The notes below the pieces were generated by a model that worked only from the letters and a program-made list of their open reading frames with translations, did not search any database and was not told the DNA's origin. This document shows positions 15,745-25,025 of a stretch of DNA of 38,738 nucleotides, piece after piece (the stretch's first letter is position 1; every line of letters begins with the position of its first letter). Source of the DNA: Planctomycetota bacterium (lineage in GTDB: Bacteria; Planctomycetota; Planctomycetia; Pirellulales; UBA7805); the NCBI GenBank assembly GCA_021413705.1, contig JAIOPX010000008.1, positions 1 through 38,738 on the forward strand, read 5' to 3'. A program made the position numbers and the translations under genes.

Positions 15745-18419
15745 TTGCCGTCGGCACTGGCCCAATGGCGAACGGGTTGCGCATGCGGACGATCGGCATG
15801 CGTCCGCGTAGCGGTGTCGGTCCCTTGCGCCGCCCGCGGCTTGAGCTTCGCCAGCGTGGCGCTGTCGATGTTCAACTTGACGCGCTGCAAGAACAGGTGA
15901 GCGGTGCGATGTACTTCCAACAACAGGCTGTTGCCGTCCGGGGTGAAAACAAGGTTTGCGTGGAGGACCACGTTCTGCCTCCCCGTCTGCTTGGCCTCGA
16001 AAGCTCCGGGAGCCAACTGCATCAGGTTCGGCAACCGGCGTCCCGTCTCACGATCGTAAAATACCGGCATGCCAGACAACGAAAGCGCCACGAGGTTCAG
16101 CGTCGGATGGTAGGCCAAACCGCGCCCATTCTGGCCGAATATCTTCTCGCCCAAAGGATGGGCGTCCTTTTGCAAATCGATTGCATAGACGACGGGCGGC
16201 TTGTTGAGGTGGCTCGTGTCGTAACCCGCCTCGCCATAGCTGAACTCGAGCAGACTGTCCATGCCCATATAGGTCGCGCGGCGACCGTCGGGCGAAAGCA
16301 TGAGGCAGCGACCTCGCACGGCGACCTTACCAGCGCTGGTCTCTTTCAGCGTCGGCATCCCGTCCGCCGCGAGCCCGTAGCGCATCAGTTCGTCGTGCGA
16401 GCCGTACTCGCGGTTCGTCGTGACGATGTTGTCTTTCTTTGTTACGCCCCATACCTGGTGGACCACCTCCTGGAGGCCGACAATCAGCGACTCGCCCGAC
16501 GGATGAACCTGCACAAAATTGCCCACGAACTTTTCTGAGGCCAGAGCCGTGGCGGCCTTCTCATCAAAGATAACAAACCGGCTATTTCGCATCGGAGCCC
16601 GTGGCGGCCCGCTCCCTGGTACCATCTGGTTGGCGTCCGGCCGGGGCGCGCCAGGAAACCACACGCCGACGTAGGCCAGCGGCAGCGTGGGATGCAGTGA
16701 AAGGCTTGAGAAATCGGCCTTCGGAATCGTCAGCGAGCGCAGAATGTGTCCGTCGTTTTTGTCGATCACGTCGATCGACTTCGTCAGCGCGGAGATGCCG
16801 ACGTAATAGTCGGCCCGCTCCTCGATCGCCAGGTACGACGTGCTCAGGCTCGTCTTTCGCACGATCGTCAGTCCGTCGGCCCCCAGGACGCGGACTTCGT
16901 ATGGGGTCCACACCAACAGGGTGTTTGGGTCAAACCCTCGCCTAAAGTGGCACTCGGCCGCCTCCAGTGGCATCAGGTCGGCCGGATTGAAGGTGCCGGC
17001 GTCGTTTGATAGCGCCAGCGTCTCCTCGGTCGTTCGCTTGCCGTCTCTAAAGAATGGTTTCCGCTGCTGGGGCGTGAATCCTTCTGCGGCGGCCTGGGTG
17101 ATCAGCCAGGGATCTTTCCCGGTAGCGGCCTTCTTGGCCAACTCGGCTGGTGCCTCAACTCGTGGCGGCAGCTCCGACTTGGTCTGCAGGTCGAGCACGA
17201 CACGGAAGCCAATGGACCGCTCGCTCGATGCGCTATTCATGCTGTCGCGGAAGGCCGAACGGCAACGGACTGCGGGTGAATAACAGCCCCCACCGCGCAT
17301 GACGTGATCCGGCCCGTAATCGGCTGGCCCCCGAGGGTCGTCGGGGACCGTTTCCGGATATGAGAAGAAATAATCCGAACACCATTCGGCAACGTTGCCG
17401 TGCATGTCGTAAAGGCCCCAGGCGTTGGGCTGGTACGTGCCGACGGGAACGGGCCGGTGTAGCTTGCTTGTACCAGGTTTGCCGGCGGCAGGAGCTTCCG
17501 CTGGCGGCGCGGCGCCGCCCTTGGGCAGGACGTAGTCATCCCCATTGAAGTTCGCGTCGCCGACTCTCATCGAGGCGCCAAAGCCAAAGGGGGTCGGCGT
17601 GCCGGCGCGGCAGGCATACTCCCACTCCGCCTCGATCGGCAGGCGGTACAGTTTCTTTTCCAGATAACTCAGCCGGGAGCAGAATAACTCGGCGTCGTAC
17701 CAGGTGACGAAATCGACCGGAAACTGGCGGGTGTCCAGGCCGACAACGCTCCGTTCGCCCTCCCCCATCTTGCAGAAGTAGCTGGGGTTGTTTCCCATGA
17801 TGCGTTCGTATTCGGCCTGAGTCACTTCGTATACGCCCATGTAGAACGGTCGCGTGATGCGTACCGAATGTTGGTGTTCCGCCTTATCCGCAAGCTGCGA
17901 GCGTTTGAGTTCGGGTTGCGATTTGGCCCCACTCTTGTCACGGACAAATTTCATTTTATTCCCCCACATTTGCAACGAGCCTCCGGCCGGCGGACTCTTC
18001 TCATCCATTTCCGTGCTCGGCGAACCCATCAAGAACTCGCCGGCCGGAATTAAGGCGAGCTTCATGCCGATCGAATTGGTGAGTGTGTGGGGCCGATCCT
18101 TCGTGGCAATCGATGAGCCGCCGGGCTGAACCGAGCCTGTCCGGGCAAAGGTCCTGGCGTATTCCCGATCATCCGCACTAAGCTTGTAAAGTGGAAAGCC
18201 AAACATATAACGGTCGCTGTCGAGCAGGATCGCGCAGTCGTCTCGCACGTCGAACAATCGTGCCCGGCAATACGGCTCGCCAGCTGCATTTGCCCATTGG
18301 CGCATCGGAGTGTCGTTCAGCCGTCCCGCGACGCGACCCGTTTTGTCGGCCGCGTCAGACGCCGCGGCTAAAGCGAAGATTAGACATGCCGCCCCAAACA
18401 TGCTGTAAATACATTTCAT
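15597..18419 (-). CDS. Secreted SHD1-SUMF1-propeller-SHD1 protein
   Basis: The 940-residue protein has a signal peptide (1-23), an N-terminal SHD1 domain (about 38-92: MRQWANAAGEPYCRARLF, FPLYKLSADDREYAR), a SUMF1 domain (about 113-410), a WD40/YVTN-like propeller (about 470-860: LSLHPTLPLAYVGV, VQVHPSGESLIVGL), and a C-terminal SHD1 (about 876-935: VRHWASADGNYTIEARFV, VPLARLSDKDQKYVD). SHD1 was defined in yeast Sla1 and is common in planctomycete secreted proteins. The SUMF1 part carries an insertion of about 45 residues after its first strand and reads RLPIEAEWEYACRAG, but lacks the two catalytic cysteines. ATG 18419 has GGAG at suitable distance. It follows the membrane-protein gene at 18482-19249 by 62 bases. 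Function unknown. Confidence 0.85.
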   Translation of the reverse strand: MKCIYSMFGAACLIFALAAASDAADKTGRVAGRLNDTPMRQWANAAGEPYCRARLFDVRDDCAILLDSDRYMFGFPLYKLSADDREYARTFARTGSVQPGGSSIATKDRPHTLTNSIGMKLALIPAGEFLMGSPSTEMDEKSPPAGGSLQMWGNKMKFVRDKSGAKSQPELKRSQLADKAEHQHSVRITRPFYMGVYEVTQAEYERIMGNNPSYFCKMGEGERSVVGLDTRQFPVDFVTWYDAELFCSRLSYLEKKLYRLPIEAEWEYACRAGTPTPFGFGASMRVGDANFNGDDYVLPKGGAAPPAEAPAAGKPGTSKLHRPVPVGTYQPNAWGLYDMHGNVAEWCSDYFFSYPETVPDDPRGPADYGPDHVMRGGGCYSPAVRCRSAFRDSMNSASSERSIGFRVVLDLQTKSELPPRVEAPAELAKKAATGKDPWLITQAAAEGFTPQQRKPFFRDGKRTTEETLALSNDAGTFNPADLMPLEAAECHFRRGFDPNTLLVWTPYEVRVLGADGLTIVRKTSLSTSYLAIEERADYYVGISALTKSIDVIDKNDGHILRSLTIPKADFSSLSLHPTLPLAYVGVWFPGAPRPDANQMVPGSGPPRAPMRNSRFVIFDEKAATALASEKFVGNFVQVHPSGESLIVGLQEVVHQVWGVTKKDNIVTTNREYGSHDELMRYGLAADGMPTLKETSAGKVAVRGRCLMLSPDGRRATYMGMDSLLEFSYGEAGYDTSHLNKPPVVYAIDLQKDAHPLGEKIFGQNGRGLAYHPTLNLVALSLSGMPVFYDRETGRRLPNLMQLAPGAFEAKQTGRQNVVLHANLVFTPDGNSLLLEVHRTAHLFLQRVKLNIDSATLAKLKPRAAQGTDTATRTHADRPHAQPVRHWASADGNYTIEARFVKRDGDDVVLRRKDDGKTIHVPLARLSDKDQKYVDTLDSEK

Positions 18420-18481
18420 AGCTAGTCTCCAGACACTTGATCATGTCCCGACGGCGTCAGGCCATCCAGTGTGATGCCAGG

Positions 18482-19249
18482 TCAATCATCTCCATCTTTC
18501 TTCCGTTTCTCACGGATCTTGTTTCCCTCTTTCAAGATGTAATCGAGTCCATTTTGAAATTGCTTCAGAGCCTCATCATTCTTCGTATTCCAGTCGGCCT
18601 TTTCGATGAATCTGTAGCCTGGATAAGCGGCCGTAATGTCGGGAAGTCCCTTCCCGTCTTCGAGCACGGCTTTGTATGTTGTGGCCAGCATGTCGAGGTC
18701 GCCATGAGCCCAATGGTTGATGTACTTGCCGACCTCCTTCTGAAACATCTTGTCGGCATCCCAAATGTTGTATCCCTCTTTTTCGCTGTCGGTGCGCAAT
18801 TCATATTTGGCGATGCGCGTAAACAACGAGGCGCGAAGCTTGGCCGAGTTGTACCAATAGACGGCCTCATTCTTGTGCCCTAGGTTGAACAGCCGAATTG
18901 AAAGGACATACATCGCCTCGGCCGAGAGTTTCTTCCGATCACGTTTCATTTCCTCCGCGACCTTCATGATGGAGTCGACTTCGGCATTGGCTAACTTGTT
19001 ACTGTAGGGGCCTACGCTGACCGCCGGTGTTGCGGATACAATGTAGGGCCTGATATAGAATGGGAGTACATCGAAGTAAATAATTTCCCGCCTCCTGGTC
19101 CGAGTGGTGGCAATTAAATCCTCGGCCATGCTGCTGCCAAGCCACGGCATGGGAATCAGCACCAAAAACAACGGAAGGAGTGTCGCCCCAAAGGCGGTAA
19201 GCCACGCCAATCCTGCCCGTCGAGGATTCAGAGCCTCGCAAGTATCCAT
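18482..19249 (-). CDS. Membrane-anchored hypothetical protein
   Basis: From ATG 19249 the 255-residue product has a short basic N-terminus, one membrane segment at about residues 16-38 (LAWLTAFGATLLPLFLVLIP), and a largely helical external part. A single TPR-like helix pair is suggestive around residues 105-140 (SAEAMYVLSIRLFNLGHKNEAVYWYNS, in pieces). The C-terminus is Lys/Asp-rich. The frame continues upstream to 19321 but the extra residues are not protein-like. It is the first gene of the minus-strand unit that continues with the SHD1-SUMF1 gene, so a joint role at the envelope is plausible. No family recognised. Confidence 0.65.
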   Translation of the reverse strand: MDTCEALNPRRAGLAWLTAFGATLLPLFLVLIPMPWLGSSMAEDLIATTRTRRREIIYFDVLPFYIRPYIVSATPAVSVGPYSNKLANAEVDSIMKVAEEMKRDRKKLSAEAMYVLSIRLFNLGHKNEAVYWYNSAKLRASLFTRIAKYELRTDSEKEGYNIWDADKMFQKEVGKYINHWAHGDLDMLATTYKAVLEDGKGLPDITAAYPGYRFIEKADWNTKNDEALKQFQNGLDYILKEGNKIREKRKKDGDD

Positions 19250-19660
19250 GGGAGAGAGCCTCCACTGAGAAGTATGAGAGTGATCCGGCTGCCCGTATCC
19301 AGATAAGGGGCATGGTATCACACGACCGCCCCGGAAACAAACCTTGGAACGATGGCGCCCACAGAACGCGTGCTCAAGGAAACTATTCTAAAAATCTTCA
19401 AAGAAAACCGGAGGAAGTAAGTCTAATAATTGAATGGCGCCATTATCTCGGCGACCGCCCACAGCATCGCCAAGGTTGCCTTTTTCAGCCGATTGGGAGC
19501 GGCTCTTCCCTCATTTTTCCTCCATACCGGGAACGTCTAGGGACCGAAATGATTGCCCTTGAGCCGGGTGAGCGTCACAATAAGCAAACGGACGGAGCAT
19601 GCTTCGGACAAACGTGAAAGCTATCTGAACAGCCACCGAGATCCATGGGAGCAATCTGAA
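19250..19660. other. Divergent intergenic region upstream of the second WD40-CsgG-SUMF1 pair
   Basis: About 410 bases separate the minus-strand unit starting at 19249 from the plus-strand unit starting at 19661. Short frames occur, including one of 35 codons at 19431 after a GGAGGAAG, but it has no protein-like features. Promoters in both directions are expected; I could not place them. Confidence 0.4.
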
Positions 19661-20809
19661 ATGAACGCCCGGCTCCGAGTTTGTCCGGTTCTCGCGCTGG
19701 TGGTGTCGGCCGCCATTTCCCCGGTGCACGCTTCGGCGGCAGAACCTAGTGCGTCCCAACCCTCCGCGGCCTCCGTCCATGACAACCCCTTCCACTACAC
19801 CGTGGAGAAGCTCGACACGGGACTGAATTCGCTTTCTTGGATCAGCGCATCCGCAGACGGCCGGCGGGCCATCGTCTCCGGGATAATTGATCCTGCCGGG
19901 CGGAGGTGTGTGAAGGTCTTCGATCTGACGTCGCACAAGCAGTTGTGCCAATTCATGCCGGCCGCCAAGGACATCATCTGCGTGGCCATGGCACCGAACG
20001 GCAACTCTGCGGCGTACGTGGACACTGGCCGTAAGCAGATCGTTGTGATCAATCCAGGCACCGGTGCGGAAATCTGCTCGCTACAAAAAGATCGCAGGGA
20101 CTGGGAGGATAAAGATCTGGGGCCGGTGCGCGAATTGCAGTTCAGCAGCGATGGTCGGGGGCTGTGGGACGCCAGCGGACAGTTGGCCCATGCCTGGGAT
20201 CCCGCGGCGGGTGGAAGGGCTCGACGGACCCTGCGAGTCCTGCCGTTTCAGGATGACCACGTATTGGGCGCAACAACCTTGCCTTTTGGCAATGGGCACC
20301 GGATGGCGTCGGCGATCAGTGGCGGCAGTGCGCAAGCCGGCGCGAATTGGATGCCCTCGGGACTGTACGGCGATGGGCCGGTGTCATGCAGGGTGCTGGT
20401 CTGGAACCCCGCCCAAGGAGAACGGCAGGAGGTCCGGCAGTTGAATTGCAAGAACCCTGTCGAAACTGTCTCGGTTTCCCCAAACGAGCAACTTTTGGCG
20501 GTCGGGCAACTCTCGCGCTATGTGGCGGTCTGGCGAGTCAATGACTGGAAATTGCTGTTTGAAATTCGGCAAGCCGCCACGCTGGTGCGGTTTGTCAACA
20601 ATGATCTGCTCGCGTACAAGTGCGCCGATTCTCTCAACACGCTCGCCCTGTACGGCCTGCGGAACCATCGAGAAATCGGGCAACTCGTAGGACACACGGG
20701 GAACATCAAAGGACTTGTGGTTACATCCGACCGACACACGCTTATTTCTTGCGCGGAAGACGGGACAATCCGTATCTGGAAGCTGGACCTCAAATCGGGT
20801 GGTGGCTGA
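19661..20809 (+). CDS. Secreted WD40-like propeller protein, paralogue of the lipoprotein at 9500-11029
   Basis: The 382-residue product has a cleavable signal peptide (1-27, LALVVSAAISPVHASA) in place of a lipobox, then WD40-like repeats to the end (LDTGLNSLSWISASADGR, KVFDLTSHKQLCQF, LQKDRRDWEDKDLGPV, SRYVAVWRVNDWKLLFEI, GHTGNIKGLVVTSDRHTLI, DGTIRIWKLD). The same blocks occur in the same order in the lipoprotein at 9500-11029. ATG 19661 has GGAG nine bases upstream; an in-frame ATG at 19553 precedes non-signal sequence. Its TGA shares a base with the next gene's ATG (TGATG), so the two are translationally coupled, which supports a complex between the propeller and the CsgG-SUMF1 protein. 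Confidence 0.86.
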   Translation: MNARLRVCPVLALVVSAAISPVHASAAEPSASQPSAASVHDNPFHYTVEKLDTGLNSLSWISASADGRRAIVSGIIDPAGRRCVKVFDLTSHKQLCQFMPAAKDIICVAMAPNGNSAAYVDTGRKQIVVINPGTGAEICSLQKDRRDWEDKDLGPVRELQFSSDGRGLWDASGQLAHAWDPAAGGRARRTLRVLPFQDDHVLGATTLPFGNGHRMASAISGGSAQAGANWMPSGLYGDGPVSCRVLVWNPAQGERQEVRQLNCKNPVETVSVSPNEQLLAVGQLSRYVAVWRVNDWKLLFEIRQAATLVRFVNNDLLAYKCADSLNTLALYGLRNHREIGQLVGHTGNIKGLVVTSDRHTLISCAEDGTIRIWKLDLKSGGG

Positions 20810-23800
20810 TGGGCGCGAAAACCAACATTTCTGCCAGCGGCCAGGCCATGGGGCAACGGACCGGGCCTTCGTCGGTCGCGTGCCGACACCGGGCCCTGGC
20901 GATTGGCACGCTGCTGGTCGTCCTGGCAGTAATTGCACCCGTGATGACGTACGACGCCAGCGGAGCAGATCAGCAACCAAAAGCTGGCAGGTGGGCTGTC
21001 GTGCCGGTGCGCGAGGATGATCGAGCGGTGGGAGACCTGATCTCTGCCGAGTTATCCAAGGTCGACGGCCTGGAGTTGGTGGAGCGGGCGGATATCGACA
21101 AGATTATCAAGGAAAAGGAACTCTCTGCGGCAGGACTGGTTCGGCCCGAGTCGCGCATGCAAATCGGCAAGCTTTTGAGTGCCGAGGCACTGGTGCTTGT
21201 CGCGTCACGCGCGCCTGCGCCGGCGAATGGCCAGCGACCCCAGGACGAAGGGCATGCGCCCTCCGTGACGCGCATTCGCGTGGTCGAGACGCGGAGCGGC
21301 ATACGCGTGCTGGACGTGGTCATCAGCTCCAGCCCCACAACCGAGGAGCTGGCAGGCGCGATGGCACAGCTCGTGCGGGCTCGTGAAACGCTGCGGCGTC
21401 CCGCTGCGGCGCGTCACTATCTCGGCATTCTGGGTTTTACCAGCGAAGACCTGGGGACAGAGGAAGACTCCAACATCCGCGCGCTCAACGTGCTCGTGGA
21501 GTCGGAACTGGGGCGGCTATCCGATGTGATCGTCATGGAGCGGTCTGATTTGGATCAACTCCGCAAAGAAAGCGATCTGTCGGGGATCGAACTTGAGCTG
21601 CGGACGTCGACGCGGCTGGTCCAAGGGGGCCTGAAAAGGGATGGTCGGCAGATGAAAATCTCGCTGAACATCGCGCCGCTGGGCGGCGGCGAAGCCCGGC
21701 TGATCAACGCCACGAGTCGGTCGAGCGACCTATCCGACCTGCGTCACGCGATCGTCGAAGCGATCGCCAAAGCGCTGGGCGAAAGGATTGAACCCTCGGC
21801 GCCGAGCGACCCTGAGCTTGAGGCGGAGCAGTTCAGTCAACAGGGGGAGTGGCTCAGAAGCCAATTCCGGTTTGCCGATGCAGCTCCGATGTTTGACGCG
21901 GCTTACGCATTGGCTCCCTGCGTGCGATACGCTTTTTCGGCGCACCATAGCCGTTTCTTCGGCGCGGCGCCACACTCGCTCGAACAGGGACGGGCCGTGC
22001 TGGCTTTCGCGCAGTACGACCTGGAGAGTTTGCGCCGCTGGCTGATCGAGCATCCCGACGGCGACGGGTATTCGTTGAAGCGGCTAATGATTTTCTGGTA
22101 CGCCGACGGAAAAGATCGCGATTACGTGCGTAACTGGAGATCGAGTCACAATATGAGAAAAGAGGAGCTGCCTCGCGGTTGGCATCCAATGCAAACCGAT
22201 GCCGAAGCGCGGCGATTGGAGGCGCAAGTGTACGAGGTCTATCGGCAGAAGGTCGCGCTGCTCGCAGCTTCGCTGCGCGGGCAGGGAATTAGCGCATTGC
22301 CGCTGTACGCCAGTTCCCTCAATGGAGCCATTCTGCCGGTCGACGACGAAGGCCGCATCAAGCTGTTTGAAGAAGTGTTTGCGCACCTGGACGAGGAGGT
22401 CCGCGCAGGCATAACACGGCCGACGTTCGACGATCCAGCTTACAGCAATTTTCAGACAAGTCTGTTTGTATGGGATCGCTTGAACAATTATCGTCCCGAA
22501 TGGCTGAAGGTCATTGAGAGAAATGCCGCGTTGAAGAATCGCGTCGCCAAATTCTTGTTGAGTCAGAAGGACCCGCTGCTGCGGATGCATGGCTACAAAT
22601 ACCAGGAGGATCCCAACGTCGTGCTGGGGCGGCAGTTGCTCGACCAGTTGCTGCTGGAAGCGCCGCTGGATGCCGTTCCGATCCGACACAACGTGATGAC
22701 GGGCGAACTGCTCGACGACTTCACCAGGTCCGTCTTCGAACGGCTCGGCAAGGAGGGGCTCGTTGAGGACTACTTCGAGGCCCTGTTGCAGCGAGCGAAG
22801 GTCGAACACAAAGCGGTGGCCCTGGCTCGCAATTATGTTCTGCTCAACCAATTGCTTGGCGCGCGCGAATCCTATCAGTACCGTCTGAAGAGTGAAGATC
22901 TCCGGCCGTTGCGGCTGCGACGCGTGGACGAATTGTTGGCCGCTGAACATTTGACGCCGGACCAGCAAAAGACCGTGGACAAGTTTCACCTGGCGATGAC
23001 CGGCAAACTGCCCGTCGAGCAGCATGTCTTTCCGTACGTGCCGCCCAAGCCGCCGCGGTTGCCAAAACCCCCCGCACCAGACGATCCTTGGCCGCGCTAC
23101 ACCTGGGAGCGGATTCCTTTTGTTCACGGCGCAGCCAAGGGCTATGCGCCTTTTAAGGTGATCATCGATCATGAAGCGCGGTTGGTCCGCGGTCACGATG
23201 AATTTGTCGTGTTCTGGTTTCCACTCCCCCTGATCGGCGGTCAAATTCGCGAAGTCCTGATAACACGCTTGAGAAAGCCTGGGGCGCAGCTTGAAGTCGT
23301 CGGCCGGCACGACTTCGCGGCCGAGCCTGCGGGCACCTTTGTCGTTTCGCCAGACGCCGTGTACGTATTGTCGTCGGGCAATGCGATCCAGGAGTATGCC
23401 GCAGGCCGCCGCCGCACGATCACGCTCGATCCGCCGATTCCTATGCGGCAGTTGAGGACCATGGCATGGCTCGACGGTCGAATCTACTTTGGCCTGGATG
23501 CCAAGGAAGCAGGTATCGAAGGCAAGGGCGCCACCAGGGATTACTTGGGCGCCGTGGGGCGGCTCGACCCGGCCACAGGCAAGATTGACCTGATCGCCTC
23601 GTCGAAATCCGCCGTGGTTCGCCACGGGCTCGACCATTGCGACCCCTATGGCGTGAGCCAGATGAAGCCAGACGCCCGGGGCAAATGCTTGTGGTTAACG
23701 GTTGTCCAGGAATCCGGTCCCGCAGCGCAAAAGGGGCTTTGGAAATACACGCCGGCCACCGGACAGCTTCAGCAGGTAATGCACGGCGCGCTCTGGACCG

Positions 23801-24954
23801 TTGCCGGCGCACACGGCCTGCTCGTGGGGGAGGCTGTCTCGGAATACGAGAGTGAAATGACCGCCTGGTCGCAGGTTGATTACAATTCCATCACGCCGCG
23901 TCGCCTGGGGCTGCATCGCGACGCAGAATGGATCTCGATGAGCGACCGTCTGAGGGACATCGCGCCGGCTGCCATCGAGTCGTATCAGGCGGCAGGTTAC
24001 GGGGAATTCATCGATTCTTGGGAGCGGCACTTTTCAAAGCCGAGATATGCGCCGCCCCTTGGCATCCAAGACTATTTTGAGGAGGGCCTGCTGGCTACGT
24101 CCGGCAACCAACCGAACTGGAAGTTCTGGTACATCCATCCGCGCACGACGCCGGCGCTGGTCCCAGTCTCGGTGACCACGGCAGAGCCACAGGAAGTCAA
24201 GCCGCAGGCATCGCAGGCCGAAGTTGCGAAGGTGTCAGCCGCGCTGATCAATTCGATCGGGATGAAATTCACGCTCATCCCAGCGGGCGAGTTTCAGATG
24301 GGTAGCCCGCTACGCGAACCTGGTCGCACGAAAAACGAGCAGCAGCACCACGTGCGGATCACACGGCCTTTTTACCTGGGCCTCTATGCGGTGACGCAGG
24401 CGGAGTACGAGCGGGTGACGAAAAAAAATCCCAGCGTGTTCTCAGCCACGGGTAGCGCCAAGGAACAAGTCGCGGGAAAGAATACGAGCCGATTTCCCGT
24501 GGAGTGCGTCTCCTGGGCTGATGCGCAGGAATTTTGCCGGCGCTTGAGTCAATTGGAAGGCAAGACGTACCGGCTGCCGACGGAAGCTGAATGGGAGTAT
24601 GCTTGCCGCGCGGGGACGACCACGGCGTTTAATGTCGGCAATACGCTCTCCACGGAACAGGCGAACATTGACTTTGAATTGGGACGCACGACGACCGTCG
24701 GCTCATACGCTCCGAATGCTTTTGGACTTTGTGACATGCACGGCAATGTGTCGCAATGGTGTTCAGATTATTGTGACGAGACGTATTATGCGAAATCCCC
24801 GGCAGATGATCCAACTGGCCCGGCCGCTGGCGCGTTTCACGTCTATCGCGGCGGAAGTTGGTACTTCGAGGCTGCGGCCTGCCGCTCGGCGTTTCGCGGG
24901 TGCGGTGTAAACGCCTACGTCTACGTGGGAATTCGGGTTGTGAGGGAGCAGTAG
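20809..24954 (+). CDS. Large envelope protein: two CsgG-like domains, helical region, propeller, C-terminal SUMF1 domain
   Basis: The 1381-residue product starts at ATG 20809, overlapping the previous stop. A membrane anchor or uncleaved signal lies at about residues 29-46 (LAIGTLLVVLAVIAPVM). CsgG-like domain 1 covers about 55-190 (LELVERADIDKIIKEKEL, then GLVRP), domain 2 about 195-325 (VMERSDLDQLRKESDLSG). A helical region follows, including a 240-residue stretch (about 492-733) missing from the paralogue at 6081-9488. Then come a Pro-rich linker, a propeller-like region (about 760-1110), and SUMF1 (about 1148-1378: RLPTEAEWEYACRAG, GLCDMHGNVSQWC, RGGSWYFEAAACRSAFRG). The catalytic cysteine pair of formylglycine-generating enzymes is absent. 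The next SUMF1 gene follows after 71 bases. Function unknown. Confidence 0.86.
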   Translation: MGAKTNISASGQAMGQRTGPSSVACRHRALAIGTLLVVLAVIAPVMTYDASGADQQPKAGRWAVVPVREDDRAVGDLISAELSKVDGLELVERADIDKIIKEKELSAAGLVRPESRMQIGKLLSAEALVLVASRAPAPANGQRPQDEGHAPSVTRIRVVETRSGIRVLDVVISSSPTTEELAGAMAQLVRARETLRRPAAARHYLGILGFTSEDLGTEEDSNIRALNVLVESELGRLSDVIVMERSDLDQLRKESDLSGIELELRTSTRLVQGGLKRDGRQMKISLNIAPLGGGEARLINATSRSSDLSDLRHAIVEAIAKALGERIEPSAPSDPELEAEQFSQQGEWLRSQFRFADAAPMFDAAYALAPCVRYAFSAHHSRFFGAAPHSLEQGRAVLAFAQYDLESLRRWLIEHPDGDGYSLKRLMIFWYADGKDRDYVRNWRSSHNMRKEELPRGWHPMQTDAEARRLEAQVYEVYRQKVALLAASLRGQGISALPLYASSLNGAILPVDDEGRIKLFEEVFAHLDEEVRAGITRPTFDDPAYSNFQTSLFVWDRLNNYRPEWLKVIERNAALKNRVAKFLLSQKDPLLRMHGYKYQEDPNVVLGRQLLDQLLLEAPLDAVPIRHNVMTGELLDDFTRSVFERLGKEGLVEDYFEALLQRAKVEHKAVALARNYVLLNQLLGARESYQYRLKSEDLRPLRLRRVDELLAAEHLTPDQQKTVDKFHLAMTGKLPVEQHVFPYVPPKPPRLPKPPAPDDPWPRYTWERIPFVHGAAKGYAPFKVIIDHEARLVRGHDEFVVFWFPLPLIGGQIREVLITRLRKPGAQLEVVGRHDFAAEPAGTFVVSPDAVYVLSSGNAIQEYAAGRRRTITLDPPIPMRQLRTMAWLDGRIYFGLDAKEAGIEGKGATRDYLGAVGRLDPATGKIDLIASSKSAVVRHGLDHCDPYGVSQMKPDARGKCLWLTVVQESGPAAQKGLWKYTPATGQLQQVMHGALWTVAGAHGLLVGEAVSEYESEMTAWSQVDYNSITPRRLGLHRDAEWISMSDRLRDIAPAAIESYQAAGYGEFIDSWERHFSKPRYAPPLGIQDYFEEGLLATSGNQPNWKFWYIHPRTTPALVPVSVTTAEPQEVKPQASQAEVAKVSAALINSIGMKFTLIPAGEFQMGSPLREPGRTKNEQQHHVRITRPFYLGLYAVTQAEYERVTKKNPSVFSATGSAKEQVAGKNTSRFPVECVSWADAQEFCRRLSQLEGKTYRLPTEAEWEYACRAGTTTAFNVGNTLSTEQANIDFELGRTTTVGSYAPNAFGLCDMHGNVSQWCSDYCDETYYAKSPADDPTGPAAGAFHVYRGGSWYFEAAACRSAFRGCGVNAYVYVGIRVVREQ

Positions 24955-25025
24955 GTGTTCCAGCCAGATCGTCGTCTGGTTCAAGCTCTTAACCCTAAAT
25001 CTCTGGCACGAGAATGGAGTTTAAG

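Noticed and set aside
15564-16538. Plus-strand open frame of 324 codons opposite the SHD1-SUMF1 gene
   Set aside because: Antisense of a gene with clear propeller and SHD1 domains; no signal or motif.
19431-19538. 35-codon frame after GGAGGAAG
   Set aside because: The peptide has no protein-like pattern and the spacing to the ATG is long.
22084-23637. Minus-strand open frame of 517 codons within the giant CsgG-SUMF1 gene
   Set aside because: Shadow frame caused by high GC; the plus strand carries the recognisable domains throughout.
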